From the NCBI GenBank assembly GCA_003246035.1, contig QKBP01000080.1:1-6186 (forward strand): a stretch of 6,186 nucleotides of DNA. The letters run 5' to 3'. The DNA comes from Desulfuromonadaceae bacterium (GTDB taxonomy: Bacteria > Desulfobacterota > Desulfuromonadia > Desulfuromonadales > SZUA-401). Every line of letters begins with the position of its first letter. Position 1 is the first letter of the stretch. Positions 5,824-6,186 of the stretch are shown piece after piece. Both the position numbers and the translations under genes were made by a program. Under the pieces are notes generated by a model, which worked only from the letters and a program-made list of their open reading frames with translations, ran no database searches and was not told the origin of the DNA.

Positions 5824-6186
5824 GCGCGCTCCATCAGCAGGCGGCGCACCCGCGCCCTGGGGGGCTCGCCCCCGGCCACGTCGCGCACCAGCCCGTCGAG
5901 CAGCGCGCGGTCGAGCAGGCCGTCGAGCTTCCTGAGCGCCGGGGCGACGGTGGTGAACTGCAGATCCTCCAGCGGCCGCGGGCCGGCAAGCAGCAGGGGC
6001 CCGCCGGCGAGTTCGAGCAACACCGCGAGACGCTCCGAAGGTGCCGCGACGATCGCCAGGTCGAGGCGCTCGGCGACGACTTCGGCGACCGGGTCGTTCC
6101 CCTCGAGGGGGACGAGGACCGACTCGACCCCGGTCTTCTCCTTCACGTAGAGGCTGACCAGCTCGGCCAGCACCACCCCTTCCGTC
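5814..6186 (-). CDS. OpuAC-like substrate-binding domain, 5' end outside the window
   Basis: The reading frame is open to the window edge, so only the last 123 or so residues are seen and the true start lies beyond 6186. The visible part begins TEGVVLAELVSLYVKEKTG, which resembles the first helix of the OpuAC (glycine betaine/osmoprotectant) binding domain. It ends VAGGEPPRARVRRLLMERAWI, resembling that domain's C-terminal helix. The spacing between these two is about 100 residues, much shorter than the usual OpuAC domain of roughly 250, so the second lobe seems missing or greatly reduced. LDLAIVAAPSERLAVL and GGPLLLAGP look like alternating strand and helix. Whether a permease domain or signal peptide lies upstream is not visible. 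Ligand unknown; the family assignment is tentative. Confidence 0.55.
   Translation of the reverse strand, partial: TEGVVLAELVSLYVKEKTGVESVLVPLEGNDPVAEVVAERLDLAIVAAPSERLAVLLELAGGPLLLAGPRPLEDLQFTTVAPALRKLDGLLDRALLDGLVRDVAGGEPPRARVRRLLMERAWI

Overview
The window is a GC-rich, almost gap-free bacterial operon read entirely on the minus strand, so transcription runs from position 6186 toward position 1. The high GC content, the SPASM and PqqD proteins, the YedE-type transporter and the lipoprotein style are most reminiscent of Desulfuromonadota (Geobacter/Desulfuromonas relatives). That placement is inferred from protein style only; there is no rRNA or other marker gene here.

In transcription order the genes are: (1) the 3' part of a gene for an OpuAC-like substrate-binding domain (5814-6186, open at the window edge); (2) a lipoprotein with a right-handed beta-helix, NosD-like (5053-5823); (3) a secreted beta-helix protein of the same general kind (3971-5056); (4) a PhnD-like periplasmic substrate-binding lipoprotein (3045-3974); (5) a membrane-anchored TPR-like protein (2494-3045); (6) a YedE/YeeE-family membrane transporter of the type linked to selenium or thiosulfate (1421-2491); (7) a PqqD-like peptide chaperone (1081-1398, TTG start); (8) a radical SAM/SPASM maturase (90-1091); (9) an 18-codon gene with a perfect AGGAGG ribosome site (3-59). 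Neighbouring genes overlap by 1-11 bases or are separated by at most 30, so this looks like one co-translated unit.

The main point of interest is the 3' end. A PqqD-like protein, a radical SAM/SPASM enzyme and a tiny peptide gene in succession are the parts of a RiPP (ribosomally made, post-translationally modified peptide) pathway. The peptide MKRYSKPRVVGSSNVHPC has a YxxPxV stretch resembling leader motifs read by PqqD-like recognition elements, and it ends in His-Pro-Cys. Upstream, the same operon carries two substrate-binding proteins, two beta-helix cell-envelope proteins and a sulfur/selenium-type transporter. A reasonable inference is that a very small modified peptide is made and used in the envelope, perhaps with metal, sulfur or selenium handling. 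The sequence does not prove the substrate, and neither an ABC permease nor an ATPase is visible in the window. No RNA genes, mobile elements, repeats, CRISPR arrays, promoters or terminators were found.
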